64,000 nt of DNA, from contig CAXXPK010000003.1 in NCBI GenBank assembly GCA_963678075.2, positions 868,001 to 932,000 on the forward strand, written 5' to 3'. Made by a program: the position numbers and the translations under genes. The stretch comes from Oleispirillum sp963678075 (GTDB taxonomy: Bacteria; Pseudomonadota; Alphaproteobacteria; Rhodospirillales; Rhodospirillaceae). Positions within the stretch are counted from its first letter, which is position 1. Every line of letters begins with the position of its first letter. The notes beneath the pieces are model-generated. The model was given only the letters and a program-made list of their open reading frames with translations. It had not been told where the DNA came from and searched no databases. This document shows positions 1 to 8,240 of the stretch, piece after piece.

Positions 1-666
1 CATCACCACGTCGCAGTCGGCGATGCCGGTTCGTAGGTCGTGAAAGACCCCGACCCCCATCGCCTCAGCGTCGGGAATGCACAGGGTGCGCAGCGCCACC
101 AAGCGCACTTCCGCCCCCATGGTGGTCAGCAGATGAATGTCGGAACGCGCCACCCGGCTGTGCAGGACGTCGCCGCAGATCGCCACCTTCAGCCCGGCCA
201 GTTTGCCCTTGCGGCGGCGGATGGTCAGGGCGTCCAGCAAGCCTTGGGTCGGATGCTCGTGTTTGCCGTCGCCGGCGTTGACCACGGCGCAGTTGACCTT
301 TTGCGACAGCAGGCTGACCGCGCCGGAGTCGTGGTGACGCACCACCAGCACATCGGGGTGCATGGCGTTTAGGGTGGCGGCGGTATCGATCAGGGTTTCG
401 CCCTTGGCGACCGAACTGGCGGCGGTCTGCATGTTGACGACATCCGCGCCCAGGCGTTTGGCGGCCAGTTCGAACGAAGTGCGGGTGCGCGTCGAATTCT
501 CGTAGAACAGGTTGATGACGGTGCGTCCGGCAAGGACGGCGAGCTTCTTCTCGGGAGAGCGGTTGATCGTGACGTAGCGGTCGGCGCGATCCAGAAGATC
601 GGTGACTTCCGCAGCGGTCAGGGACTGCGTTCCAAGAAGGTGTCGATGCGTGTATCCAGGGGTCAT
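1..666 (-). CDS. pyrB: Aspartate carbamoyltransferase catalytic subunit (C-terminus outside window)
   Basis: Condenses carbamoyl phosphate with aspartate in the first committed step of de novo pyrimidine synthesis; cytosolic. Reading from the ATG at 664-666 gives 222 residues that run off the left edge, so only the N-terminal carbamoyl-phosphate domain and the start of the aspartate domain are visible. The carbamoyl-phosphate loop STRTRTSFE is seen at residues 58-66, followed by the family motif HPTQGLLD. The reading frame is uninterrupted. The regulatory chain PyrI is not in view. The gene is transcribed leftwards, as is dusA behind it, with 114 bp between them. Confidence 0.95.
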   Translation of the reverse strand, partial: MTPGYTHRHLLGTQSLTAAEVTDLLDRADRYVTINRSPEKKLAVLAGRTVINLFYENSTRTRTSFELAAKRLGADVVNMQTAASSVAKGETLIDTAATLNAMHPDVLVVRHHDSGAVSLLSQKVNCAVVNAGDGKHEHPTQGLLDALTIRRRKGKLAGLKVAICGDVLHSRVARSDIHLLTTMGAEVRLVALRTLCIPDAEAMGVGVFHDLRTGIADCDVVM

Positions 667-780
667 GGCGTGTCCGTTGGGTGCGGAGGACGGGCGCGCG
701 TCGCCGTCCGCGGATGCGGGAATGGGCGAAGGGCGCTTAAGGACAATAGCCCCTTTATAGAGGGATTAATTGCCGCCTGA

Positions 781-1812
781 CTATGGTTTTTGCGCGGTTT
801 TTTCCATGCCTGGCACGGCGGTGCGGATTGCCGCGGGAATCGCCGCCACGGCAAGGCGGATCAATTCGGCGCGATCGGCGCCGTTCCATCGCGGCAGGCG
901 GGCGTCCTCGCCCATCAGGCGTCGCCAGGTTCGGGCCCCGGGGCAGCCGTGGAACAATCCCATCACATGGCGGGTCAGATGCGGCAGCGGCGTGCCTTCG
1001 GACGCGATCTCATCGGCCAAGGCGCACAGGCCGTCGATGATGTCCTGGCGGGTCTTGGGCGCGCCAGGAGCCCCGAAGATCCTGGAGTCGGCCGCCGCCA
1101 GGATGAACGGGGTCTCATAGGCGGCCCGACCGATCATCACGCCGTCGGTCGGGCCGATCTGTTCCAACGCCTGATCGAGATCGTGGATGCCGCCGTTGAT
1201 AAGGATTTCCAAATGCGGAAAATCCGCCTTCAGACGGTGCACGACATCATGGCGCAGCGGCGGGACCTCGCGGTTTTCCTTGGGGCTGAGGCCGGAGAGC
1301 CAGGCCTTGCGGGCATGCACGATGAAGGTGCGGCAACCGGCCTCGGCAACCCGTTCGATGAAACCCGTCAGATGCTCGTAACTGTCGGTTTCATCGACGC
1401 CGATGCGGTGCTTAACGGTGATCGGCAGGTCGCTGGCCCGTATCATCGCGGCGACGCAGGCGGCGACGGTGTCGGGCTCGGTCATCAGGCAGGCGCCGAA
1501 GCGGCCCGCCGACACCCGGTCCGACGGGCAGCCGACGTTGAGGTTGATTTCGTCGAAACCGAAATCGGCGGCGATCCGCACGGCTTCGGCAAGAAGGGTG
1601 GGCTCGCCGCCGCCCAGTTGCAGTGCCAGGGGATGCTCGACCGCGTGGTGGGCCAGCAGACTGGACGGGTTCCCGTGCAGCAACGCCTGCGCCGTCACCA
1701 TTTCGGTATAGAGCAGGGTGCGGCGCGTGATCAGCCGCAGAAAGCGGCGATCCAGGCTGTCGGTCCAGTCCATCATTGGTGCGACGGAAAGGCGGCGGTC
1801 GGGTTGAGTCAT
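781..1812 (-). CDS. dusA: tRNA-dihydrouridine synthase A
   Basis: FMN enzyme that reduces uridine to dihydrouridine in the D-loop of tRNAs (U20/U20a in characterised DusA). The 343-residue product starts MTQPDRRLSVAPMMDWTD, the usual DusA N-terminus, so I use the ATG at 1812 rather than the in-frame ATG 41 codons upstream. The catalytic cysteine lies in NLNVGCPSDRV (Cys95), and the DusA-type segment HARKAWLSGLSPKENR follows near residue 190. It is divergent from the FNR-like regulator, with 134 bp between the starts. The ORF is intact and of normal family length. Confidence 0.95.
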   Translation of the reverse strand: MTQPDRRLSVAPMMDWTDSLDRRFLRLITRRTLLYTEMVTAQALLHGNPSSLLAHHAVEHPLALQLGGGEPTLLAEAVRIAADFGFDEINLNVGCPSDRVSAGRFGACLMTEPDTVAACVAAMIRASDLPITVKHRIGVDETDSYEHLTGFIERVAEAGCRTFIVHARKAWLSGLSPKENREVPPLRHDVVHRLKADFPHLEILINGGIHDLDQALEQIGPTDGVMIGRAAYETPFILAAADSRIFGAPGAPKTRQDIIDGLCALADEIASEGTPLPHLTRHVMGLFHGCPGARTWRRLMGEDARLPRWNGADRAELIRLAVAAIPAAIRTAVPGMEKTAQKP

Positions 1813-1946
1813 GCGGCGGCACCGGATGTAACGTGAAAAACTGGAAATGTGGCGGAGAATGCGCGACAACCGTGCGGATGAACAAAGCGTAAGGTCGGCA
1901 AGGCGTGGGTAAACCATCCATCGCCTCGAACGCAACGGGAGATACG

Positions 1947-2663
1947 ATGCCGGAGCAATCGCGTTTCGACGGTGCGGCGGACTTGGTGCAGGCGTGCCGG
2001 TCGTGTCCGTCCCGGAACGTCGCGCTTTTTCGCGATTTGACCAACGATGAACTGGTGCGCTTCGGTCAGTTGCAGATCGGGGATGCCGCCTTCGCGGCGG
2101 GGGACGTTCTCTATCGTCAGGGTGATCCGGGTCAGGCGGTGTTCATGATCCGCGATGGACTGATCAAGCTGGAACAGTTTCTGCCGGATGGCGGGCAACG
2201 GATCGTGCGTCTGGTGCGCGGCGGTTCGGCGATTGGGCTCGAGGTTTTGCTGGGGCGGGATTGCGAGCATCAGGCCGTGGCCTTGAAGTTGACCCACGCC
2301 TGCCGCATTCCGTGCGACGTTTTGCTACGCATCGAAGCCGAGACGCCGCACCTGCACCGTCAGTTGATGGCGTTCTGGCATGCTTCCGTCGCCGAGGCGG
2401 ACACCTGGCTGACCCATCTGTCCACCGGCAGTGCCCGCACCCGGGTGGCGCGTCTTTTGTTGTTGCTGTCGGATGACGATGGGGCCTTCGAGATGTTGTC
2501 GCGCGAGGACATTGGCGCGATGCTGGGAATCACCACGGAAACCGCCAGTCGCACCATCGCCGAATTCCGTCGCGGTGAATTTTTGCGCGCGGTCGGGGTG
2601 CGGCGGTTTTTTGTCGATCGTGCCGCTCTGGCCGGAATCTCCGGATCCTCTCCCCCCTCCTGA
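1947..2663 (+). CDS. Crp/Fnr-family transcriptional regulator, FNR-like
   Basis: A 238-residue regulator with an N-terminal cyclic-nucleotide-binding-type beta-roll and a C-terminal winged helix. The recognition helix GITTETASRTIAEF carries the E-x-x-S-R pattern used by FNR-type proteins on TTGAT half-sites. Two cysteines in a CxxC (ACRSCPS, near residue 17) and one in THACRIPC match three of the four cluster cysteines of FNR; the third N-terminal cysteine is not seen, so oxygen sensing by a 4Fe-4S cluster is uncertain. The start at 1947 has a good GGAG ribosome site; an in-frame ATG lies 14 codons upstream. It is convergent with the ACT-domain gene downstream. Confidence 0.85.
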   Translation: MPEQSRFDGAADLVQACRSCPSRNVALFRDLTNDELVRFGQLQIGDAAFAAGDVLYRQGDPGQAVFMIRDGLIKLEQFLPDGGQRIVRLVRGGSAIGLEVLLGRDCEHQAVALKLTHACRIPCDVLLRIEAETPHLHRQLMAFWHASVAEADTWLTHLSTGSARTRVARLLLLLSDDDGAFEMLSREDIGAMLGITTETASRTIAEFRRGEFLRAVGVRRFFVDRAALAGISGSSPPS

Positions 2664-2877
2664 AGGTGTCGCCGTCCGGTCCATCATGCCGGGGCGATGT
2701 GACAGGACAGGCCCAGTCCCCCCGCCGTGTTCGCCACCGTGTTAAGGCAGGAGTCACAGAACGTGGCGGGGATGTGGGCGGCGATCTTGACGCTGTAGGA
2801 GGCCGTGCCGCCATGTCCGCTGCGGGTGCTGTTCAGACGCACGATGTTGGCGCCGTATTCCTGAAAGACTTCCGCTA

Positions 2878-3723
2878 GGTTCAGGACCCATTAAATTATT
2901 GTCAGACAGATCGGCGGCTGATTCCCTCATGGGAGGGAGGGCCCCATCCATGAGTGATCTGTTTTGGTTGTCAGAGAGGCAGTTGGCGAAGATCGAGCCG
3001 CATTTCCCGCCATCGCATGGCGTGCTGCGGGTTGATGATCGGCGAGTGATCAGCGGCATCGTTCATGTGATCCGCAACGGCTTACGGTGGCGAGATGCAC
3101 CACTCGTCTATGGCCCCCACAAAACCCTCTATAATCGTTTCGTTCGCTGGAGCCGACTTGGGGTGTTCAGCCGGATCTTCGCGGCCTTGACGGGAGAGGC
3201 TGGCCCTCCAGACCGGTTGATGATCGATGCAACCCACCTGAAAGCTCATCGGACCGCCGCGAGCCTCTATAAAAAGGGGCTCTTGCCCGATGTATCGGAC
3301 GCACAAAAGGCGGGCTGAACTCCAAGCTTCATGCGGTTTGCGACGGACAAGGAAGGCCCCTCATCCTGCTGCTCAGCGAGGGGCAAATGAGCGATCACAA
3401 AGGCGCGATGCTGTTGCTCGACCCATTTCCCGAGGCCAACGTCCTGATCGCCGACAAGGGCTATGACGGTGATCCCCTTCGAGAGGCTTTGACACAGCGA
3501 GGGATCGCTACATGCATCCCGCCAATGCGTCATCGCAAAACCCAGTACGCTTACGACAAAACCCTCTATCGCCAGCGTCATAGGATCGAGAACCTCTTCG
3601 CTCGCCTCAAGGATTGGCGGCGTATCCACACCCGATATGACCGATGCGCGGATATCTTCTTTGCCGCCGTCATCATCGCGGCACTCCTCCTCTTCTGGAT
3701 CGAACCTTAATGAGTCCTGAGCC
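2878..3723 (+). mobile_element. IS5-family (IS427-group) insertion sequence, copy 1, complete
   Basis: An 846-bp element with imperfect terminal inverted repeats: left GGTTCAGGACCCATTAA and, read inwards from the right, GGCTCAGGACTCATTAA. It is flanked by TA duplicates at 2876-2877 and 3724-3725, in the target context C-TA-G. Two transposase frames overlap in the layout typical of IS427-group elements. The near-identical sequence recurs at 13315, 24090 (deleted) and 44835. It has inserted in the antisense orientation within an ACT-domain gene. Confidence 0.93.
2950..3710 (+). CDS. IS5-family transposase made by -1 frameshifting (orfA/orfB)
   Basis: orfA starts at 2950 (MSDLFWLSERQLAKIEPHF) and stops at 3318. 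orfB is in the -1 frame and ends at 3710. Joining them by a -1 slip on the run AAAAAGGGG at 3271-3279 gives a protein of about 253 residues continuing GRTKGGLNSKLHAVCDGQ. It has an N-terminal DUF4096-type domain and DDE candidates: Asp in LMIDATHLKAH, Asp in LIADKGYDGD and Glu in RHRIENLFARLKDWR. The slip site is inferred from the frames. Copies 1 and 4 keep the same arrangement and are the likely active ones. Confidence 0.8.
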
Positions 3724-4128
3724 TAGACGCGCCACCAGACCGGGGCAATCGCCGCCGCCGACCTCGATCAGGTGCGTGGTGCGACCGCTGTCGTCCTGTT
3801 CCGCCGCGAAGGCGAAGGCACGCACCGAAATTTCGCCGTCGCGGGTCTCCGGCAGGGCGCGCAGGGCGGAGTCGATCTCGGCCCCGCCGACTCCGGCGGG
3901 CAGGGTGCAGGCCGCTGTGAATTCGGCGCCGCGCCCCAGGACCGCGAAGGCGGCATCGCCCAGGTTGGCGCCCAGTTCGAACAGGCGTTCGGCCAAGGCG
4001 GCAATCAGCCCCGGACGATCTGGACAGATCACGGAAATGATGAACGGTTGGCTCATGCGGAACGATCCTCCGAGGTGCGGCGGTTGGGGCCGCGTCGTTT
4101 CCCAAGGTGGCGGCTTCTGGCCGTGAAA

Positions 4129-5379
4129 TCAACTCTCGCGACGGGGAAGGGTCACAAGGTGGTGCGGACAGTTGCTGATCCATTGCGGCAAGTTGTCCCG
4201 TGCGCCGAAAGCGTTCAGACGCACGATGCCGGCGCCCGCATCTTCCAGGTCGGTTACCGCAATTGGTCGGTCCAGGTTCTTGCGGTCGATCACCATTGCA
4301 ACCCGCGCGATGTGAACGAAATCGGCGGTGGTCGGCAGGTTGGGCGTTTCGCCGGTTTTTGAAGGGAAGGGCCAGCCGATGACGCCTTCGACCACGGCGT
4401 CGGGGAATCCCCACAGGTGCAGCAGATGCCCCCCGGCCAGCGCGTGGTTGAAGCCGAACAGACGTTCTTCGGCGTCGGTGAGGCGCATCTGCCCGCCCCG
4501 CCCCGCCGCGCGTGCCGCGCAATGGCGGCGCGGGTCGTTCATCGCCAGCAGCAATTGGCCGATGCCGTGCAGCATTCCGGCCAGGGAAGCCTCGTTCGCG
4601 AGGTCGGTGGGGGCGCGCATGTTCAGGGCTATGTGGCGGGCAACGGTGCCGCACTGGATGCCGTCCACCCACAGTTGCTCGATCGGCAGGCCGCCGATGT
4701 CGATGTCGGAGAGAGAGGAAATCATGCCGTGCGTCAGGGCAAGGCCGCGCACGGTGTCCAGTCCCAGAAGCCTGGTTGCGTGCGCGACGTCGGAAATCGT
4801 CATTGGCAACGCATAGATCGGCGAATTGGCGATCTGCAGCATCCGTGCCGAAAATGCCACGTCCTCGGCGACGATGCTTCCGATCGCGTCGAGAGGGGCT
4901 TTTTCGTTGCGGAGGGCCTCCATCAGGCGGACATAGATGTCGGGCGGACTGGGGATCGAACGCAATTGTCCGATGCGGCCCAGAAAGGTCGGGTCATCCA
5001 GCAGGCGCCGCAGACGCAGCGCGCGTGAAATCACCAGTTCCAGGCGTTCGGAACCGCACGGTTTGCTTAAGAATTGCGGCGCTGGACCGATCGCGCGCAA
5101 CAGGGTTTCGCGCTCGGTCTGTCCCGACAGAATGATCCGTACCGTCGCGGGCCACAGGGCGGCGATGCGTTCCAGAAACTGCACGCTGTCCATTCCCGGC
5201 ATTCTGAGGTCGCTGACCACGGTTTCGGCGGGGTCTCGGTTCATTTCGGCGAAGGCGGCGTCCGCGCTTTCGACGAAGCGCATGGCCCAGTTTTCATGGT
5301 TATGGTGCAAGGCGCGCCGCAGACCTTGCAGGACCATGGGGTCGTCATCGACGAAAAGAACCCGTGTCGGGGAGGTCAT
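4129..5379 (-). CDS. Response regulator with C-terminal HDOD domain
   Basis: 416 residues. The REC domain (about 1-125) has the acidic pair VDDDP, the phospho-acceptor Asp in VVSDLRMPGMD and the conserved Lys in FLSKPCG. An HDOD domain follows from about residue 140 (SPPDIYVRLMEAL, then VAFSARMLQIANSPIYAL), a metal-free relative of HD hydrolases usually used for protein interaction in signalling. Its ATG overlaps the stop of the histidine-kinase gene upstream as ATGA, so the two are translationally coupled and the kinase is its likely partner. REC-HDOD proteins act without DNA binding; the target is unknown. The ORF is intact. Confidence 0.9.
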   Translation of the reverse strand: MTSPTRVLFVDDDPMVLQGLRRALHHNHENWAMRFVESADAAFAEMNRDPAETVVSDLRMPGMDSVQFLERIAALWPATVRIILSGQTERETLLRAIGPAPQFLSKPCGSERLELVISRALRLRRLLDDPTFLGRIGQLRSIPSPPDIYVRLMEALRNEKAPLDAIGSIVAEDVAFSARMLQIANSPIYALPMTISDVAHATRLLGLDTVRGLALTHGMISSLSDIDIGGLPIEQLWVDGIQCGTVARHIALNMRAPTDLANEASLAGMLHGIGQLLLAMNDPRRHCAARAAGRGGQMRLTDAEERLFGFNHALAGGHLLHLWGFPDAVVEGVIGWPFPSKTGETPNLPTTADFVHIARVAMVIDRKNLDRPIAVTDLEDAGAGIVRLNAFGARDNLPQWISNCPHHLVTLPRRES

Positions 5380-7011
5380 GGAGGCGTCCCATCATCGGTC
5401 GAACCCATTGTTCGATAGGGCAGGCTTATCGTAAATCTGGTGAAGTGACCAGGGGCGCTTTCGCAGTGGATCTCGCCGCTGCGGCCACGGGTGACGATGG
5501 TGTGCGCGATGCTTAAACCTTGTCCGGTGCCGCGTCCCGGCGCCTTAGTGGTATAGAATGGTTCGAAGATTTTGTTGATCAGGTGCTGCGGAATGCCGAT
5601 GCCGTTGTCTTCAACTTGGATGATCGCGTGACCCTGTCGGGCGTAGCTGGATAAGCGGATCGTGCCGTGTCCGGATTTCTTCGCGTCCTCAATGGCGTGA
5701 ATGGCGTTGACGATGAGATTCAGAACGACTTGGCCCAATTGATCGCCGTGTCCCAGAATCACCGGCATGCTGTCGTCCAGATTCTCCTCGATGTCGGCCA
5801 GATGTTTCCACTGGTTGCAACTGACCACGATGGCATCGCGGATGACGTTGTTGATATTGATCGGTGTCCATTGGCTGGTGCCGGGGTGTGAAAACGTCTT
5901 GATCGCGGTGACGATGCGGGGCTGATTGAGTGCACACAGGACAGGGCCTGGCGTACCGCTGCGCCGGTTTCCCGGCGCAGGAAGGGCAGATCGACGGTGC
6001 GTTCGGCGGCATCGATGCGCTTCTGACTTTCCGGGAGGGGGACCTCGGTCAAGGCTTGCCGGTATGTCCCGACCAGACCGACAATATAGCTCACGGTGGT
6101 TTCCAGGAAGTCCAGATTGTCGCTAATGTATTGGATCGGCGAATTGATTTCGTGCGCGATGCCGCCAGCCAGGATGCCCAGGGCTTCCATTTTTTGCTGT
6201 TGTCTCAGAATGGCTTGTCGCCGCTCCTCGGCGACCGCGGCCTCCTTGCGGGGGGGGGTATGATCTCGGAGAAAATCAGAATTCCGCCGATTTTTCCGTC
6301 GTCGCGGGTCCAGGGCAGGGCTTGCGTCAGCAGCCATTCGCCGCGGTTGGTGTCCGGGCGCGTGAAGAGGACTTCCACCGGTGGCGTGTCTTTCCCGGCA
6401 AGGGCGCGGCGGTGGCGGGAGCGCCAGTCCTCGGGGACGGGGATCAGGTCGTAGTGACAGAGTCCTTCCAGGCGCGACGGCAGGAAGTCGAAATCGGATT
6501 TCCAACGGCGGCTGGCCAACAGATAACGCATGTCCTTATTGAACATCGCGGCCGCCATCGGTACATGTTCGATGAAGCGGTGCAGCAGGGAGTCGCGCGC
6601 CGACGAATGGTCGTCGCGTTCCTGCCGTGGGTGGGTGGGGGCCAGGGTTTCCGACAGGCGGGATAATCCGCTGACATCCGCCGCGAACATCGACATGGCG
6701 CGTCCGTCCGGGGTTGCGCGGTAGCTCCATTGCAGGACGGTGGCGGCGTCGTAGTGGCGGGCGCAGGCGGTCAGGGTCTCGTTGGGGTGGGCCAGGGCAT
6801 CGGCAAGGTATTTGTCATGATACGCGGGCAGCAAGGCATCCATGCCCTCGTTCAGGTGGGTTGCCAGGCTTTTCGCGGCGTGGTTTGCATAGACGATGGT
6901 GCCGTCGGTGCCCAGGCGCAGTGCCGGAAAGGGGAAATGCTCGAAAGGATCGGGAAGGGGGGACGCCCCGCCTTTCGGCGTAATCGCTTTGCCGCTTCGT
7001 TTCGCGCCCAT
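5376..7011 (-). pseudogene. PAS-containing sensor histidine kinase with two frameshifts
   Basis: Reading from 7011 gives MGAKRSGKAITPKGG and a PAS-like sensory region. At a run of nine C (coding strand; 6250-6258) the frame shifts. The next frame gives a coiled region and the phospho-acceptor box GGIAHEINSPIQYISDNL. A second single-base shift near 5922-5925 leads to the HATPase domain, with the N-box VLNLIVNAIHA and the G-boxes EDNGIGIP and GRGTGQGLSIAH. The last frame ends in ATGA with the REC-HDOD gene. All domains survive, so two single-base corrections would restore a kinase of about 540 residues. Either it is a recent pseudogene, the C9 tract is variable, or the sequence is wrong there. 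Confidence 0.85.
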
Positions 7012-7172
7012 TTCCAGCCTCGAAGACCGAACAGTGTGTCCGCGTCATGCACGTTGAATGCCATACGTTGCCATGCTTGCAGAAAACCCGAACATCCACA
7101 AGCCACAAGGAAAAGGACGCGAGTGCCGGGGGGTGCTTTTCGAAAAACAGTGGCGTTGACGGTCGGGGTGAT

Positions 7173-7193
7173 GCATTTTGCTTTGCAAAATGC
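7173..7193. promoter_or_regulatory. Perfect 9-bp inverted repeat upstream of the REC/Hpt genes
   Basis: GCATTTTGC-TTT-GCAAAATGC is a perfect dyad in the divergent gap between the kinase and the REC gene. A -35-like TTGACG lies at 7155-7160, 12 bp before it, so the dyad would overlap a promoter core. It is AT-rich against a GC-rich background. It could be an operator or an RNA hairpin; no run of T follows that would make it a terminator. Confidence 0.4.
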
Positions 7194-7222
7194 GAAAAAG
7201 CATCGCCCGTTCGGAGCCGCCG

Positions 7223-7606
7223 ATGGAACCCCTGACCCGCATCGCCTATATCGATGATGATCCCGATATCCGGGAAATCGTTTGCTTTGCCTTGCGCGAT
7301 ATCGGCGGGTTCGAGGTGCGCGCCTGGGGCGATGGTGCAAGTTTCCTCGATGATCTGGGTGATTAGTTGCCCCAGCTTGTCTTGCTTGACCTGATGATGC
7401 CCGGTATGGATGGTTGGGAAACGGTGGCGGCGCTGCATGCGCACCCAAAGGGGGGTGATGTGCCGGTGGTGCTGCTGAGCGGCGCGGCGGAGACGGTCGG
7501 GGCGGCGACCGGTGTCATTGGGATTCTTACCAAGCCGTTCGACCCTTTATCGTTGGCGGCGCGACTGCATGTGATCTGGGCCGGACGAACGCAGACCGGA
7601 GGATGA
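7223..7606 (+). pseudogene. Single-domain (CheY-like) response regulator with in-frame TAG
   Basis: The frame starts MEPLTRIAYIDDDPDIRE, carries the phospho-acceptor Asp in LVLLDLMMPGMDGWE and the conserved Lys in ILTKPFDPLS, and ends at 7606, giving a normal 127-codon REC domain. TAG at 7364-7366 interrupts it just after FLDDLGD. There is no frameshift; one base change (for example from GAG or CAG) would restore it. The stop overlaps the Hpt gene as ATGA. The truncated product would lack the phosphorylation site. Confidence 0.88.
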
Positions 7607-8214
7607 ATGTGGAAGCCTTGCAGGGTGTGGTCGCGGGATATGTGTCATCGATGCGGCCGAGAGGAGAGGCGTTTTCATTAGATTTAGTCTCATGGTTGCA
7701 AGCGGAGGCTCCCCCCGATGGCGCGGAGGCCTTGGTCGCGGCGGTCCACAAATTCGCGGGATCGGCGGGGTCGGCTGGATTCATGCGGTTGTCGGCGGTG
7801 GCGACCCTGATCGAGATCGCGTTGCGTGGCGGGGCTCCCCTGACGGCGGATGATCGCGCCCTGGTCGGTCTGTTGGCCGAGGACTTCGCGGCGGAAATAG
7901 CGGCTCTTTCGCCCGACCGGTCGTCGTTGTTGACCGGCGAACAGACGGAAATTTATGTGCCGTTCGCACAGCCCTACCGGGTGCTTTTGGCCGGTTTGTC
8001 CGAGGCGGTTTCGCGAATCCTGAGCCATGTCGTCGAACAACGTCTGGGCATGGTCTGGACGTTGCCCGAGGCGGCGATGTTGTCGGCTGTTCCGGCGGGC
8101 CGCGCGCCGGATCTGGCGGTGGTTCCGGTGGCGATGGCGGACTTGGGGTTTCCGGTGGTGGTGTTCGCGCCCCGGCGTTTCGACGACCTGACGGCGGATT
8201 GGCCGATCAGCTGA
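7603..8214 (+). CDS. Hpt-domain phosphotransfer protein
   Basis: 203 residues. The N-terminal half contains the histidine phosphotransfer motif AVHKFAGSAGSAGF (acceptor His near residue 49), set in a helical region. The C-terminal half (about 110-203) has no recognisable domain. The ATG overlaps the REC stop as ATGA, so the two form a coupled pair, probably the relay arm of the kinase cluster on the other side of the divergent promoter. The ORF is intact even though both partners (kinase and REC) are damaged. Confidence 0.82.
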   Translation: MNVEALQGVVAGYVSSMRPRGEAFSLDLVSWLQAEAPPDGAEALVAAVHKFAGSAGSAGFMRLSAVATLIEIALRGGAPLTADDRALVGLLAEDFAAEIAALSPDRSSLLTGEQTEIYVPFAQPYRVLLAGLSEAVSRILSHVVEQRLGMVWTLPEAAMLSAVPAGRAPDLAVVPVAMADLGFPVVVFAPRRFDDLTADWPIS

Positions 8215-8240
8215 ACCAAAGAGCATGGGTTGGGGTGACG

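Larger units (their letters stand above)
2684..4056 (-). pseudogene. GcvR-like two-ACT-domain protein split by an IS element
   Basis: The start codon is at 4056 (MSQPFIISVICPDRPGL) and the stop at 2684-2686. An IS occupies 2878-3723. Removing the IS and one TA duplicate restores one uninterrupted 174-residue frame, with the joint reading ...LVARLAEVFQEYGANIV. Both halves look like ACT domains: CPDRPGLIAALAERLFELGANL and, later, CPGLVARLAEVFQEYGANIVRL. Such proteins include GcvR, a negative regulator of the glycine cleavage system; the specific target here is unknown. As it stands the first half reads from 4056 into the IS and stops at 3673, so the second ACT domain is lost unless the IS excises. 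Confidence 0.88.
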
